DNA of 64,000 nt from Erigeron canadensis (GCF_010389155.1 NC_057768.1:25553966-25617965); one strand, 5' to 3'; numbered from the stretch's first letter, positions 48,013 through 60,172 are shown. The notes: generated from the letters alone by a model not told the origin. Program-made: numbers and translations.

Positions 48013-48388
48013 TGAGTAGCTTAATCTTGTCACGATTATCTTTTAAACTCTAGAGAATTTGTTCTTCATCAAATGCAATCACATTTGAAGTCAAGGGAAG
48101 TCAAGGTGGATGACTTTTAATTATACTGTCTGAACTGTTCTTTTAAATTTATGCAAACATTTTGCAAAACCAATTTATTTAATTGTCAAAAAAGGAATTT
48201 CGAAGCAACACCCGTTTTCCAAACCATTTTACAAGCAACTAATCATTTCACAGTCCTTGAGAACGAACTCAGACTTACCTCTTAACTATATTACAAACGA
48301 TCGGGTCCACTGCCCGTGAGTGCGTAGTAGTGAGTTTTTGGGTAGTTTTAGTTTATAAATTTAAAGTTCGATTTTGCATATCAATACA

Positions 48389-48711
48389 CATCAAGACTTA
48401 ATAGCTTTTTCAATTTAAAGATATAAACATGAAAAATATATGCACATTTACTGTGATAAATGGCGTTGCATCAATTTGATGTAACTTGGTTAATCACATT
48501 TAAGAACTTACGTCGTCTTTTCCTAAAAAAAAGAATAATAGAAAAACATGCAAGCAAGACAAATGACGATCAAATTAAATAATATAAATTACAAGCACTA
48601 GATTCATTTCATACGCTACTAAAGGTGCAACCAAACAAAATATTGCCCATCGATCATCATATACTTTTGAATGGAACTTAACTTAAGTAAGCAAGGGGAA
48701 GGGGTAGCTAA
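48389..48711. other. AT-rich intergenic DNA
   Basis: No gene seen between the solo LTR and the second PIF/Harbinger element. Confidence 0.4.
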
Positions 48712-50977
48712 GACTAAAAGGAGTAGAGGGTTATGGGAATGCCTCTCTTCTACTCTAAGCTTGACACGTGTCCTGTACCAATCAAAAGGGGCATTCCCCC
48801 ATTCCTTTGGGGTGGAGGAATGCCCCCTTGGCATTCCTTTTTTTTAATATTTTTTTTATAATTATTAAATGTAATTTATTTATTATATATGTTATTTATA
48901 TATAGAATAAAGCTTAAAATTGTAAATAAAACTTCGAATAATTAAAAGGACTTATTAAAATTCAAATTAAAAATACAATACAAATTCAAATTAAAAGTAC
49001 TTAATAAAAACATAATAAAACTAATCAAATCCATATTCGGCACGAATTCTAGCCTGCTCCTCTCGCAAAGCTGTTCGGTTTTCTGGCGGGACAGTAGACA
49101 CGTCCCTAAACAATAAGTCCATATCTCTGCTTCGTTGTTTTTTGGTCTTGAGTTGAAGCTTCTTAAGTTCGAGCTCTTGGCGTTGCTTGCCCTGTTCTTG
49201 CAAAGTCCGCATCTCCACCGCTAAGTTAAACGCCTCCTCATCCGCCGCCGCCGCCGCCTTCCCTTTCCGTGAGCCCCCTGCACGTCCGGCTTTTTTAGCC
49301 CGATCTCTCCCAACCGGACGGCTCAACCTAGACAGTTGTGGTTGCGGTTCCTCCTCATCAGTATCATTAAGATCAAATGCAACCCTAGTAGTTGACCCCA
49401 TACTTTGCTGTCCCGAACTGTCCGATGTCGGCTTAGACCTTTTTGAACTCGGCTCACCTTGACTACTCATCGACTCCATAGTTTGAATAACCTCCCACTT
49501 TGAACTCCTCCTCAAACACTGCCATTCCTTTAAAAAATTAAAATTCGGGTTTAGAGAATTATACTCGCTACACGCATTACTAATCAAATCTTGTTCGCTT
49601 GTACCACTTTGATAACCCGAACCACTAAGCCGAGTTGTGATAGTATTGAACTTGGTGACACTAGTCCGGATTTTTCGTCACTTCCCCTGTAACGATTCAA
49701 TGCCTCGATACGTCGACCTATTCAAGATTGTATGATAACCTTCTTGAACCTTCAACCAAAAAGTCCGAGCCTTTTGATAATTTGCTACAAAAACATAAAT
49801 ATAAATATATATATATATATATTAACCGAAAATTATATAAAAATATATAATATTAACCGAAAATTATATAAATATATATACATATATTAACTGAAAATTA
49901 TATAAATATATATAAATAAATCTATACCGCGTTTAGGGTCTTCGGAAACATCAACCCAAGCTCGACATAACGCCAAGCTTTCCGCTTCCGTCCAATTTAG
50001 TTGGGACGGTATTTTCTTCGGCTCGTCGGTGTCTCTCTTTCGATGTCTTCATCTTTCTTTTTGAGGAGACGAAACACTAACTTCGGGTTGTGTCTCTTGA
50101 ACTGCCTCCAAATCTTCGAAAGAGGAACCCGCGGGTGGTGTATTGATCATCCGTTGCGAATATTAAAAACAAAGAAATAAACATTGAACCATATCTATAT
50201 ATATATCTGAAATATATAAATAAATAAATATATATACCGAAAATAATATATATATATAAATATATAAACCGAAAATATATATATATATACATATATATAA
50301 ACTGAAAAAAATATATATATATAAATAAACCAAAATAAATATATATATATAAACCGAAAACATATATAAATTTTACCAAACATGCCGTCGGGTGTTTGAG
50401 CGAAACCCGACGGAGAAAGATTATAACCAAAGTTATCTTGTTGAATCCACGATGTCCTATTTCTCGGCGGAGTCATCGGTGATCCAATGTTCATTGTACC
50501 AAGTGATTGAATAAACTCCGGGTTTTGGTGAAGATTAGGATCATCAAGTAAGTCGGGTTGGAAGGGTGTTCTTTGAGTGTTACCCGCGGTTTGGTTGGGA
50601 AAAAGGTTCCACTGATTTGGAAACATTTTCGGTTTTGTGTGTAGATGATGATTTGTATTTTTAAAGAAAAAAATTTGAGGTAGAAGATGGAAGAAGAAGA
50701 AGATGGATAGATATAGGATATGTATAATGTATATATATATATATAAATTAAGACTACACGGATAAAAAATAAAAAAAATATTCAAACTTTCATTCATTTT
50801 CCGAGTTCCAAAGCGTTTGACCACTACACTCTAAGCAAAAGAGACGCGTTCGAATTGCGAAGGGGCTCGGTTTCAAATGAAGTGGAACGCCCCCCGGGGC
50901 CGAGATCCGGCTTTCCGGAGGCGTTCCGGGGCGTTCCGCACGAAAAAAAGGCAGGGGACGGGCTACTCCGTGTAGTC
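48712..50977 (-). mobile_element. PIF/Harbinger element carrying only the Myb/SANT-like partner gene
   Basis: TSD TAA (48709-48711, 50978-50980). Ends GACTAAAAGGAGTAG and complement GACTACACGGAGTAG. Subterminal GGGGCATTCCCCCATTCCTTTGGGGTGGA nearly equals that of the element at 28.5 kb, so they are one family. Length 2,266 bp. It carries a Myb-like ORF and no transposase. Confidence 0.9.
49021..50626 (-). pseudogene. Myb/SANT-like PIF/Harbinger second ORF, broken
   Basis: Exons on the minus strand: 50626-50377 (MFPNQWNLF start, Asn/Pro/Gln-rich), one of about 220 nt ending at 49928, and 49784-49021. The middle exon holds the SANT/Myb-like WTEAESLALCRAW; the last has ARTFWLKVQEGY and IRTSVTKFNTI, then a basic linker (KKAGRAGGSRKGKAA) and a coiled segment (RQELELKKLQLKTKKQR) as in NAM-associated C-terminal domains. 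Breaks: TGA at 50049-50051, TGA at 49678-49680 where Trp is expected (GK-W-RKIR), and no AG acceptor visible for exon 2. In active PIF elements this protein binds the ends and helps bring transposase to them. Introns are rich in (TA)n. Confidence 0.75.
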
Positions 50978-51021
50978 TAAGGGCCATGTACTATGTTCCG
51001 GGAAGATGATTTATTCACTTA

Positions 51022-51379
51022 AGGGGTGTTTGGTACAATGAAATGAAAAGGGTGGAATAGGAATGAGAAAACTTCTTATGTTTGGGTGCAATAAAGAATG
51101 GGAAAGAGAATCGAGAAGTGGGAATCGATTTCATTTTCTTCATTCTTTATAAATTGTAGAGAATGGATGGGAATGGAAAAATTTTTTTTTTTGTTTTAAT
51201 GATGTTATATGTATTAAATTTAATATTTACTTAAAATTTTGTATTTTTCATATATTTCATTCTCTGCTTGTACCAAAAGACGGAATCCATTCTCTTTCTA
51301 AATACTCATTCTTTTTCCCACTATATTTATTCTCTATTACATTTTCATTCTCTTTGATTTACTCGTACCAAACTCCTCT
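51022..51379. mobile_element. Tourist-like MITE (358 bp)
   Basis: TSD TTA (51019-51021, 51380-51382). Ends AGGGGTGTTTGGTAC and complement AGAGGAGTTTGGTAC. Arms are rich in GGGAATGG/CATTCTCT words in opposite orientation. Same end type as 33383-34578. Confidence 0.8.
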
Positions 51380-51382
51380 TTA

Positions 51383-52112
51383 TATATATATATTTAAATT
51401 AGAGTCTTATATATGGTAGTTTAAATATTACTCCGTATTCGTATTACTTTTGGAGCTGAAAAATTGAGCAATCATAACGTAGGGTAGTGGTTTTAAGTTT
51501 TAACCTACACCATGTTGTAGTGTTGTGTTTTTGCTATACATATGGAATATCATAAATGAAGTGTTTAAGGTTTTAATTAACGTGCATAATATTTTTTTAT
51601 CTTCTATATATCAAAAGCTCGCCTAACGAAAGATATAAAGGTTTCGTTTAGCAAATTTTATGATAAATGTACAATAATTTAATGCACTTTAACGAAAACT
51701 TTAAAGGCTTCGTTTAGCAAATTCTATACATATATACGAGCTTGGGTTGAGCTTAAAGGATTTTGAGTTATAAATGGGTCTATATGAAATATGATTGATT
51801 AACACGTATAATATATGGGTTTGAGTTATAGTATATGAATCCGTCAATCTTTTTATATAAATTTTGGTGTAAACCTTTAACCATATGAAGAATATGGCAA
51901 ATAGTTTAATTCTCTTGGTGAGTTGGTGCTACGAATGTTGTAATATTTATGTGGTTGGGATTGTGAATGTTATGAGAAAAAAACTAATATTGCAGAAACA
52001 ATTTGAAAGAATACAAACTCATTGTGGTATTGTTTTTGAAGTACCACTCCAATAGGAGCTTTCATGTTGGCATACTTTTGATGAATCGTGGGTTTTTTAT
52101 TTATTTTTTAGG
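51383..52112. other. AT-rich intergenic DNA
   Basis: No gene. A GGCTTCGTTTAGCAAATT direct echo occurs near 51640 and 51707, a small imperfect repeat. Confidence 0.4.
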
Positions 52113-52370
52113 GATTAATTACGGGAAGACCAATGTATTTTTTCTCATTTGTACACGGTTGCCCATTATACTTTTTTATTGATGAGGTTTGCCCACATAC
52201 TTTTCTTTTTTGTACACGGTTGACCAATATTACCGACTATCACAGGTAAACCGGTCAACTTTGGGTCAACCGTGTACAAAAAAAAATATGTGGGTAAACC
52301 TCATCAATAAAAAGTATGATGGGCAACCGTGTACAAATGGAAAAGTACGTTGGTCTTTTCGTGATTAATC
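52113..52370. mobile_element. 258-bp foldback MITE, copy 1
   Basis: Near-complete palindrome. GATTAATTACGGGAAGACC at the left pairs with GGTCTTTTCGTGATTAATC at the right. Inner words GTACACGGTTGCCCAT, TTTGCCCACATAC and ACCGACTATCACAGG form the arms and a 50-bp asymmetric centre. Confidence 0.8.
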
Positions 52371-52827
52371 AAAAAAAATAAGTAGTGATGTATGGCTAAA
52401 AAAATATCTTATGGATGATCCCGCATACTTGATACATGCGAATCTTTCTTACTAAAAAAGGGGATAACAACCAAATATTTCATACGAAACCCAAAATACA
52501 AAAATTTTGAACATTTTGACGTTGTGGATGTTGCATATCATTGCAACCCAATACTAATGAATGTTGGTGTCCGACCTCAAAACTTGTTTTTTCTTTGTAA
52601 CGAGATCTTAAGACCCGTGCGTTGTACGTCCGAAATGAATCATATTATTTTCATTTTTAACGTGTGATTTAAAAATGATCTATATTAAAACGATGTTGAG
52701 TTGTGTGTAAGAGCATAATTATAATATGGACATAATTATGAAAATAGAATGTAAGGAAACAATTGACAATATAATATATAGTTGCGTTGATTAAAAAGTG
52801 CATGTTTACGAACGTTGATTAAAATTG
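52371..52827. other. intergenic DNA between two foldback copies
   Basis: No gene. A GACCCGTGCGTTGTACGT stretch near 52612-52629 resembles a Helitron 3' hairpin, but no CTAG border is present. Confidence 0.35.
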
Positions 52828-53085
52828 GATTAATCACGAGAAGACCGACGTACTTTCCCATTTTTACACGGTTGCCCATTATACTTTTTTTTTTTGATAA
52901 GGTTTACCCAGATACTTTTCTTTTTGTACACAGTTGACCCAAAGTTGACCGGTTTACCTGTGATAGTCGGTAATATTGGTCAACCGTGTACAAAAAAAGG
53001 TATGTGAGTAAACCTCATCAATAAAAAAGTATAATGGGCAACCGTGTACAAATGGGAAAGTACGTTGGTCTTCCCGTGATTAATC
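52828..53085. mobile_element. 258-bp foldback MITE, copy 2
   Basis: Same family and exact same length as 52113-52370. Its asymmetric centre (GTTGACCGGTTTACCTGTGATAGTC) is the reverse complement of that in copy 1, so the two are in opposite orientation 457 bp apart. Confidence 0.8.
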
Positions 53086-54269
53086 TCTATTTTTTAATAC
53101 TTAAATAGTTAACTAAGCTACAAGGTTTTCATGGTAGAGTTAAAAGCTTTAAAAGGAGATGTTTTAGGATAATGACACGGCAAATTACCATGACCCGAGT
53201 TAAAAGCTTTTAAGGTCCTCGCAGTTAATACCTCGGGAAAAGTCTAGATATTTGGTACTTTTGTTGTGATTTTAGATTGTAATTGTAATTATACTTTTGG
53301 CTACTAGTACCTTGCTAATTTGCCTTTATTTTTAGTATAATTCTGTCGTTCAAAAAAAAACATATCTGCTATTATGGATGTTATCATAGTTCTTAAGAAT
53401 TCAGGTTAATCAAGACATGAGATTCAAAGGAAGTTGTGTGCTTAAAATATTTTAGAAAAAAGTCGGTGATGGGTGTTTGGGATTGCTTATTTACATGTTT
53501 ATTTGTGTACCGCTTGTTGTTTCAAGCAGATAAATTATCAGAGAATTATTTCTGAAACTTTCTTATTTGCTAATTTTGTTAACTACTAAACCAGGTTGGT
53601 AACTGTTTATTTCGCTAACTTTTTTTAAGTAGATTACCACTTATAAATACATATCCCCAAACACTGTTAGGGAAATTCAGTGACATAACGAACAAAACCG
53701 GATGCAATACAATCTTTGAAGACACGTGATCGCTTTTAGATTGAATCAATTTGGCGGTTCATCCAAAATTATTCAATCGGATACAATCAAATATTTAAAA
53801 CTTTTTAGTATGTATATGTTTGAGATCATAATAAATTCAAATAGGAGTGCAATCCACATTTCCAATCCTATATGATGTATTATTATAAAAAGGAAAATGA
53901 TAAATCCTCCTAAAACTATAAGAATGTGACATATGTTATCCATTATATTTATTTCCTAAATTTACCTCATGATTTTTCCACATGTCATCGTCTCGTGATT
54001 AGGAGGACTTTTAGGCTATTTTGTTAAGAGGAAGAGGAATAATCATTTCTATTATAAAAATACTGATCAAACAGATTAATCCAATTACACTAAAATATCC
54101 AATAATTACCTGCCTATATAATATTTATCTCTGGTATGTGATTCTTGTAGCATGTGTAAATAACCCATTGAATTATAGGTTGTGGGCTTAAGATCGAGTC
54201 GAGTTTTATGATAGACATTTCATGAATAGTTATAAATTTTGTACAATTTGATGTAGCTGTCTTTCTAAA
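53086..54269. other. AT-rich intergenic DNA
   Basis: No gene, RNA gene or element border recognised. Confidence 0.4.
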
Positions 54270-54482
54270 GAGAAAAGAAACAGCCCCGTTCTTTTTTTAC
54301 TTAATAGATTTAATAATTAAGAACTTAATGCATTCAGTCAAATTTCATGTTCTTTTTTTGATTTAATAAACAAAAATAACCGTCAATTACCTATTTTTTA
54401 CTTAATACATTCAAACATTATTTATACATTCAGTTACTTAATACATTCAGCACTTAATGACTAAAAAAAACCCTGCCCCTAG
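54270..54482. mobile_element. probable MITE
   Basis: AAACAGCCCCGTTCTTTTTTTACTTAAT at the left and complement AGGGGCAGGGTTTTTTTTAGTCATTAAG at the right are roughly inverted. The inside repeats CATTCAG and CTTAATACATTCA. A common plant repeat type; borders uncertain. Confidence 0.4.
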
Positions 54483-55331
54483 CTTGTGACCAAAACGACC
54501 TTACTAACCTTGTATATTAGTTAAGAAAAAAATTAAGAAGATATTACAATATAGAGAACCACATTTTCAACCGACAACTCCACAAGTACCACAAAATATG
54601 TATCACGTACAAACATGAAAACCTAACTTTAAATACACAGTATATTAAATCACATTTAACTAATCCAACAGACCAAGAACATTAACATGTTCCTCAAACC
54701 GTTCCAACAAATAATCACAATTCAAGAACTACAAGAGCCATCATTATATACCAGGCACCATTGGATTTCAACTTCAAAACTTATACCTTTAAAGTTTAAA
54801 CTATTAAATGGAGTTCAAATGGAATGCTAAGAGAACCCTAAAAAGTTAAAGCCTAGAAGATACATAATTGGCAAAAGTTGAAAAGCCAATAACCTTATAA
54901 TGTTTAATTAGCATTGGAAACTTTTGTCACACATATACAATAAAACACTTACAATTAAGGGCACAACTTTAACTTAATATATGTATGGCAAAACTTGAAA
55001 ATTTGACCTTTGAAAGTCATTTCTCCAAATGATTAGTATCTAAATAATGGAAATTTTATGTAGTGAAATAGAAGTTTTTTTGGTTAATGAGTGGGTAAGA
55101 ATGTAAGATTCAACCATATCAAATGCATTCATTGGTAGTCAAATCTATCATGCCCATTAGTCCTGAAACGGCCCACTACTTGTCCACTAGCCTGCCCACT
55201 TTACTAAGACTATTGTTCTTGAATATTGTTGTGAAAAAAAAATAAAATAAGCATTTAGCTTCTTTTATTTATTTATTTATTTATTTTTGACATGGTCTTG
55301 TATTTGAAATTTCTTCTTTATTAAATTTAAT
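54483..55331. other. AT-rich intergenic DNA
   Basis: No gene seen. (ATTT)n microsatellite near 55268-55286. Confidence 0.4.
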
Positions 55332-55637
55332 CAGAAGTGGCTCAACATTACTATGGGATTAGGCGATCGCTTTATACCCCCAAATTTCTAAGGCCTCCAA
55401 ATCTTGTATATTAGACTTAGTGTTTGAATTTTGGATTAAGTATCATTATATAATTTGCATTGCAGTAACGCCTTTTTGATTTTTGCATTAACATCTGCAT
55501 ATTTTTTTTATTACTTGTAGTTCAATAATAAAAGACGAGCTACTTTTTTTTTTTTTTTTACTTTAGTTTATATGGTAATGAACTAGGCCCCAAAATTAAT
55601 CTCGTTTGAGGCCTCCAAAAACCTTAAGCCGCCACTG
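55332..55637. mobile_element. hAT-like MITE (306 bp)
   Basis: Ends CAGAAGTGGCTCAA and complement CAGTGGCGGCTTAAGG. Flanking 8-mers AATTTAAT and GATTTAAT match 7 of 8. Both ends carry AGGCCTCCAAA/GAGGCCTCCAAAA words. Non-coding. Confidence 0.65.
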
Positions 55638-56280
55638 GATTTAATACGTTGTTCATATTTTATGTGGTAAATTAAAACTGATATTGTTAAAAAACTAATT
55701 AAACAAAATTATAAGTATATATAAACAAAGCATAGTCTAAAACAAATCGTTATTTTTATTACATTAACTTAGCACACACATGTATAATAATAAAAATGGG
55801 TTTTGCTGTTTGATTACAAAAACTGATGCACTATACTATATCTAAAATATCGAGAAGGTGATCCGTTGAAGTATATAAAAAGAATAAATGAGAAAGGTTC
55901 TTCTGGTTCAAGTTATATAAAGAGGATCTGATGATATCTTACTCAGAATAATTCAGTTACACACTATATCATATTTAATGTATTTAATACGAGCATCAAT
56001 TAATGAACGCCAGCAATGTTCATATTCGTCATTTAACTTAACCAATACATTTTTTGTTATGTTCGTTATGAATGAACATAGACGAATTTTCTGTTGAACA
56101 GTTCATGAGAAAGCTTGTCGAACATTGAGTTTTTTTTTTCACTGGAAAAAAAAAAAAAAATCACATTTGGTTCTTTTGTAACCGAATTGTACCATTACGT
56201 GTTTAAGTTTAAATGTTGTAGTTGTACTTACATTTTCTCACTAAAGGAATACTCATAATTCGCTTAATGTTTTTTCATTG
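55638..56280. other. AT-rich intergenic DNA
   Basis: No gene recognised. Confidence 0.35.
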
Positions 56281-56284
56281 AGAA

Positions 56285-56690
56285 AACTATAACTTTATGA
56301 CTTGGAATGCAATAAGTTTATGGTCAACCAAAGATAGAAAAATTGAAGAAAAGGTAAAAAAAAAAAAAGGTTCAAAGATGGATTTCAAGTTTTCAACAGA
56401 AAGTTTGAAGATAAAAAGTTGCCATTGTTGTTCCACTTTAAGAAACAATTCTAGATAATCATTACTCCATACTGATTTTTCTGTGATTAATAATTTAATG
56501 ATAATGTTCTTTCTTATATTTATGGGTTGCAACACCAATTCCAAACTTTTGTTTTCTTGGCCCAGCCCAGTAGATTTTGTTACCAAACATGCTAACTTAT
56601 ATACGATGCGTGATGGGTTTTGAACCCACAGATTATTGCACAATATTGTTTAGTTTTTTACTCAACTACTCATGTCTTCCCATTTCTATT
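56285..56690 (-). repeat. diverged repeat copy A, possibly SINE-related
   Basis: Shares about 300 bp of diverged sequence with 59400-59740: AACTTTATGACT(T/G)GGAATGCA, GTTTGAAGATAA, TTGCCAT.TTGTTGC and CTTGGCCCA. At its right end the minus strand has GTGGGTTCAAAACCCATCACGC, a tRNA T-arm or B-box-like hairpin. A 118-aa minus frame spans it but has no domain I recognise. Confidence 0.4.
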
Positions 56691-57408
56691 TGCACGTAGT
56701 TTGTTCGCATAAAGCTTGTTAAAACTAAAGGTAAGTTGTTACGGAAAACTTTCGGCAACTTGTCTTACAAAATAATTATAAAAGTCCATTATAAAAAGTG
56801 TAAAATTTAGTTCTACACATTTTTTACTGTGCACGTTTAGTTTACACATTTTTTAATGTGGATAAATTTCTACACACTTTTATAACTACATATTTTTACA
56901 TACGTGACAAATTTTTCAATTTGTTCACATTAATTAAAAATGTTAACAAATACAACATTATTTGTAGTGACTTTTTTATAATGTTTATTTATATATGTAC
57001 CTCACCTTCTCTTTAATCCTCCTTTTCCTCCTTGTGTTTTAAGCTTGTACTAGTTAAACATACTTTCGGTTAGAGTTAACATGAACATTTTTTTCTCAAA
57101 ATCAATAGTGTAAAACAAAGATAATTAAATCATCAATACTAAAATCAGTGTATATAAACAAGATTAGATGATAAGTCAAATATAAAACTAAAGCTATTTC
57201 AAAAAATAGAAATTAAAATTAAGACTCATATTTTTTTTTGCCTAAGACAATAATCGAGACTCATTTATACTTATATTATAAAACATATTTCCATCCATTT
57301 TGAAAACTTTTGAATATAAGTCGAGAAGTAATCTCAACTATCCAATAAAATTACATTAATTGTCTATAATTTTTATATATTTTCCTTTTAATTTATTACT
57401 AGATTACT
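56691..57408. other. AT-rich intergenic DNA
   Basis: No gene recognised. Confidence 0.35.
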
Positions 57409-57440
57409 ACCCGCATAATACGCGAAAAACATATATAATT
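57409..57440 (-). mobile_element. Helitron 3' terminus
   Basis: On the minus strand: CGCGTATTATGCGGGTAGTAATCTAG^T, a hairpin followed by CTAG at 57409. The matching 5' end to the right was not found with confidence. Confidence 0.5.
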
Positions 57441-58151
57441 AGTGACATATTAAATTTTATATAATTTTATAAGTTGACATATATTTAACCAGGTAAGAAT
57501 TAAACCACTAAAAAATTACATTAGTGGTTGTTTGGATTCCGGTTAACAGTGATCAGATAGTTGAAAAATGGATAGATAATCTATTAGAGGTCTTGCTAAC
57601 TAAGGTTTTCGTTTATTTGGATGTCTTTATTCATCTGGATATGTCTGCATTATTGTACTCGTGGTTTAATGTTTTGCTCGAATAATTTAGTTATACACTA
57701 AAGTTACAAAGCAATTTAATTATCTATCTATATATCGCGTGTTATGTTAATCTAAGTTAAAATTATACATAATATCATTGCAATTTTCATACACTTATTT
57801 TTTTGATTTATAATTGTGATAGCTTCTCATATACAAAAATACAATTTAATAAAAATGTATTACATTAAAAAAGAAAACTTTATTGTAAAAAAAATTAAAA
57901 CATAATTTTAAAGATAAATAATGATGTATAATATAAAAATATTAGTTTTCATAATTATATCATTAAAAACATTAATTATTAATGTATGTCTACAAACTTA
58001 AATAAGGAAATAATAATAATAATTTAAATTTATTAAAATAAAGTTAAATTTAAAATGTTAAATAAGGTATATGACATCATTATTTAATCTAATTACTCTA
58101 ATTAAAAGTTGAAGTTCATCTAAATGTCTATAACTCTCCAATTATAAATTA
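57441..58151. other. AT-rich DNA, Helitron interior or intergenic
   Basis: No gene. Composition above 75 percent A/T by eye. Confidence 0.35.
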
Positions 58152-58905
58152 CTAGATTAAACACGCATGTTGTGCGGAGAACATAAATAAAATATGCAAT
58201 AACTAATAGTTATATTATTATTCAAAATTTATGATAATATAAAAAACTGTCGGATTACGAATGATGTCAACAATAAAATTATAGTTTAAGAATATATGAT
58301 ACGTCAGATATGTTAAATTATGACTAATGAAACATAAATACTTATAAAAATGATATATATGTCTTATATATAATAAAATAAATACTTTCAAAAAGATAAA
58401 CATAATATAATAAAAAATCTCAGTTGATTATAATTATGATTGATGATTAGCATTAAAATTGATGATTAAAATTATACATGGCAATAAATTAAATGAAAAA
58501 TGACAGCTAATTAAAAATCTAATGTGACAAAAAAAAAATGTCATATAAGAAAAATAATATTCTCTCTTGCTTGGAGATATTTAAAATTTGATTATATATA
58601 TGTATACTTGGAAATGTCAGATTAATATGTATGTATGTTTTGAAAATTTTAAATTAATTAATGTTAATAAAAATGATGATTAAAATAAATAGATTAGGAA
58701 TAATTAATATATCTCCTTTTTTTTACATTTTTAATTTTTTGTTAGTAATTAAAAATGATTAGGATAAAGAATAATTTTTAAAAAAATGTTTAAAAGTAGG
58801 AAATTAATATAAATATGATAAATAAGAAAAAATCTGACACAACATTCTTTTATAATTGTCAACTAATCAAAAATTATCCTTTCTTAATTATTATATAGTT
58901 ATATA
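58152..58905 (-). mobile_element. probable non-autonomous Helitron
   Basis: The minus-strand 3' end CCGCACAACATGCGTG...CTAG^T at 58152 has a CGCA/TGCG hairpin. A candidate 5' end reads ACTATATAATAATTAAGAAAGG near 58905 (TC expected, AC present), and a second one A^TCTATTTATTTTAAT lies near 58690. Right border uncertain. Confidence 0.45.
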
Positions 58906-59400
58906 ATAAAGAAAAGGATTCTTTTTATATATATTTACATATTTTTCTTTCACCAAACCCCTTATCTCTCTTCATCTTTCCGTAAACATCATTCGCATGC
59001 AGGCATCCAATTACACACACACAAATTCAGACATCATAAGAAGTGATTGTTGTTGTCCCGCTATGAGCTAACGTGCTAGTATAGTCTTAATCTATATATT
59101 TAATTGTTTTTTGTTAGGACAAATTTATATTCTACTCTTAGTACTACCAATATCTTTCTTTCGCCAAATGTATTAAAACTGTTGCCTTGGATTGAAATAT
59201 TGGCCGAGCTTTACATTTCAAATTTGATATTTGGGCATCATCAATTTATTTATTGATCAAATGTTGCATTAAAGTTGGCATAAAATAATATTATTTTCTT
59301 ATATTAAGTTAGGTATCTTGAATTCTACTATGTTCTAAATAGATCTTGAATTCTACTTGAAATACAAATGAAAAAAAAAAAGACTATTTAATTGAGAATG
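58906..59400. other. intergenic DNA
   Basis: No gene recognised. Confidence 0.35.
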
Positions 59401-59740
59401 CAAAAGAAAACTTTATGACTGGGAATGCAGTACCTTTGTGGTCAATTAAAGATGAAAATCTTAAAGAAAAAGGTGAAAAAAGGGCAGATTCATGTTTGCA
59501 CCAATAAGTTTGAAGATAATAAATTGCCATATTGTTGCTCCACTCTAAGTAACGATCTTAGGTAAATCATCATTCCATTTTAATAGGTCTTCGAATTATT
59601 ATTTAGTTGAATGTCATTTAGCATTTTTTTTTTCTTTCTATGTCGTATTTCTTTTTAACATTTTATGGTTAAACACTTAAAATCAAAGAAAAATTCTTGC
59701 TTTCCTTGGCCCAACCCGTTTAAGAGTTTTGGAAAAACCT
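59400..59740 (-). repeat. diverged repeat copy B
   Basis: Counterpart of 56285-56690, about 3.1 kb away in the same orientation, at roughly 70-75 percent by eye. Followed by a (TA)n run at 59770-59791. Confidence 0.4.
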
Positions 59741-59809
59741 TAACCCATAACCATCGACTAAAATGTTCATATATATATATATATATATATACATGGAAAA
59801 ATGAATATA

Positions 59810-59972
59810 AAGTTGTCCGACACCTAAGCTTAGGTGTGGAACTCCTCACACACAAAGTTTTTAATATTTTTTTTTTATTAATGACTAAATGTTTGGGCTC
59901 CCATGATTTTATGGATTAAAAAAATAATTTGTGAGTGTTCTACACATAAGCTTAGATACCTAACAGCCTTAT
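59810..59972. mobile_element. short MITE with CTAAGCTTAG ends
   Basis: GTTGTCCGACACCTAAGCTTAGGTGTGGA and complement GCTGTTAGGTATCTAAGCTTATGTGTAGA are inverted around a poly(T)/AT centre. Non-coding. Confidence 0.5.
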
Positions 59973-60000
59973 ATTCCCATCCCCCTTATATATATATATA

Positions 60001-60172
60001 GGACAAGTATTGAAGTAAAACAAATATGACAAGATCTTGACCCTTAGATCATTGTTAAATTGATGCACGAAGATTCACGAAACAATTGATACACGATGAT
60101 TTTAATGATGCACAATGATCTTCAGTGAAGAGAAATCTATTGTTTTATTTGTTTTACTTTAATACTTATTTT
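60001..60172. mobile_element. short MITE with AAGTATTGAAGTAAAACAAA ends
   Basis: The left end ACAAGTATTGAAGTAAAACAAA pairs with the complement of the right AATAAGTATTAAAGTAAAACAAA. The centre repeats TGATGCAC(G/A)A(A/T)GAT. Non-coding. Confidence 0.6.

Larger units (their letters stand above)
35795..48383 (+). mobile_element. solo LTR interrupted by a gypsy element
   Basis: Begins TGATGTGACTAA at 35795 and ends TTTGCATATCA at 48383, with perfect 5-bp duplications ATACA at 35790-35794 and 48384-48388. Removing the nested element (36620-47560 and one CTAAC copy) leaves about 1,643 bp. No primer-binding site or internal domain follows, so it is a solo LTR left by recombination. It has a TATA box (36379) and ACCCTAGT leader. 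The end GGGTCCACTGCCCG...TTTAGTTTATAAAT resembles Ty3/gypsy LTRs of Athila/Tat type, as inference. Confidence 0.8.

Noticed and set aside
50163..50430. Tyr/Ile-rich frames in the Myb-like gene
   Set aside because: They translate (TA)n intron sequence.
56600..56645. tRNA gene suggested by GGGTTCAAAACCC on the minus strand
   Set aside because: Only a T-arm-like hairpin; no acceptor stem, anticodon arm or D arm that pairs.
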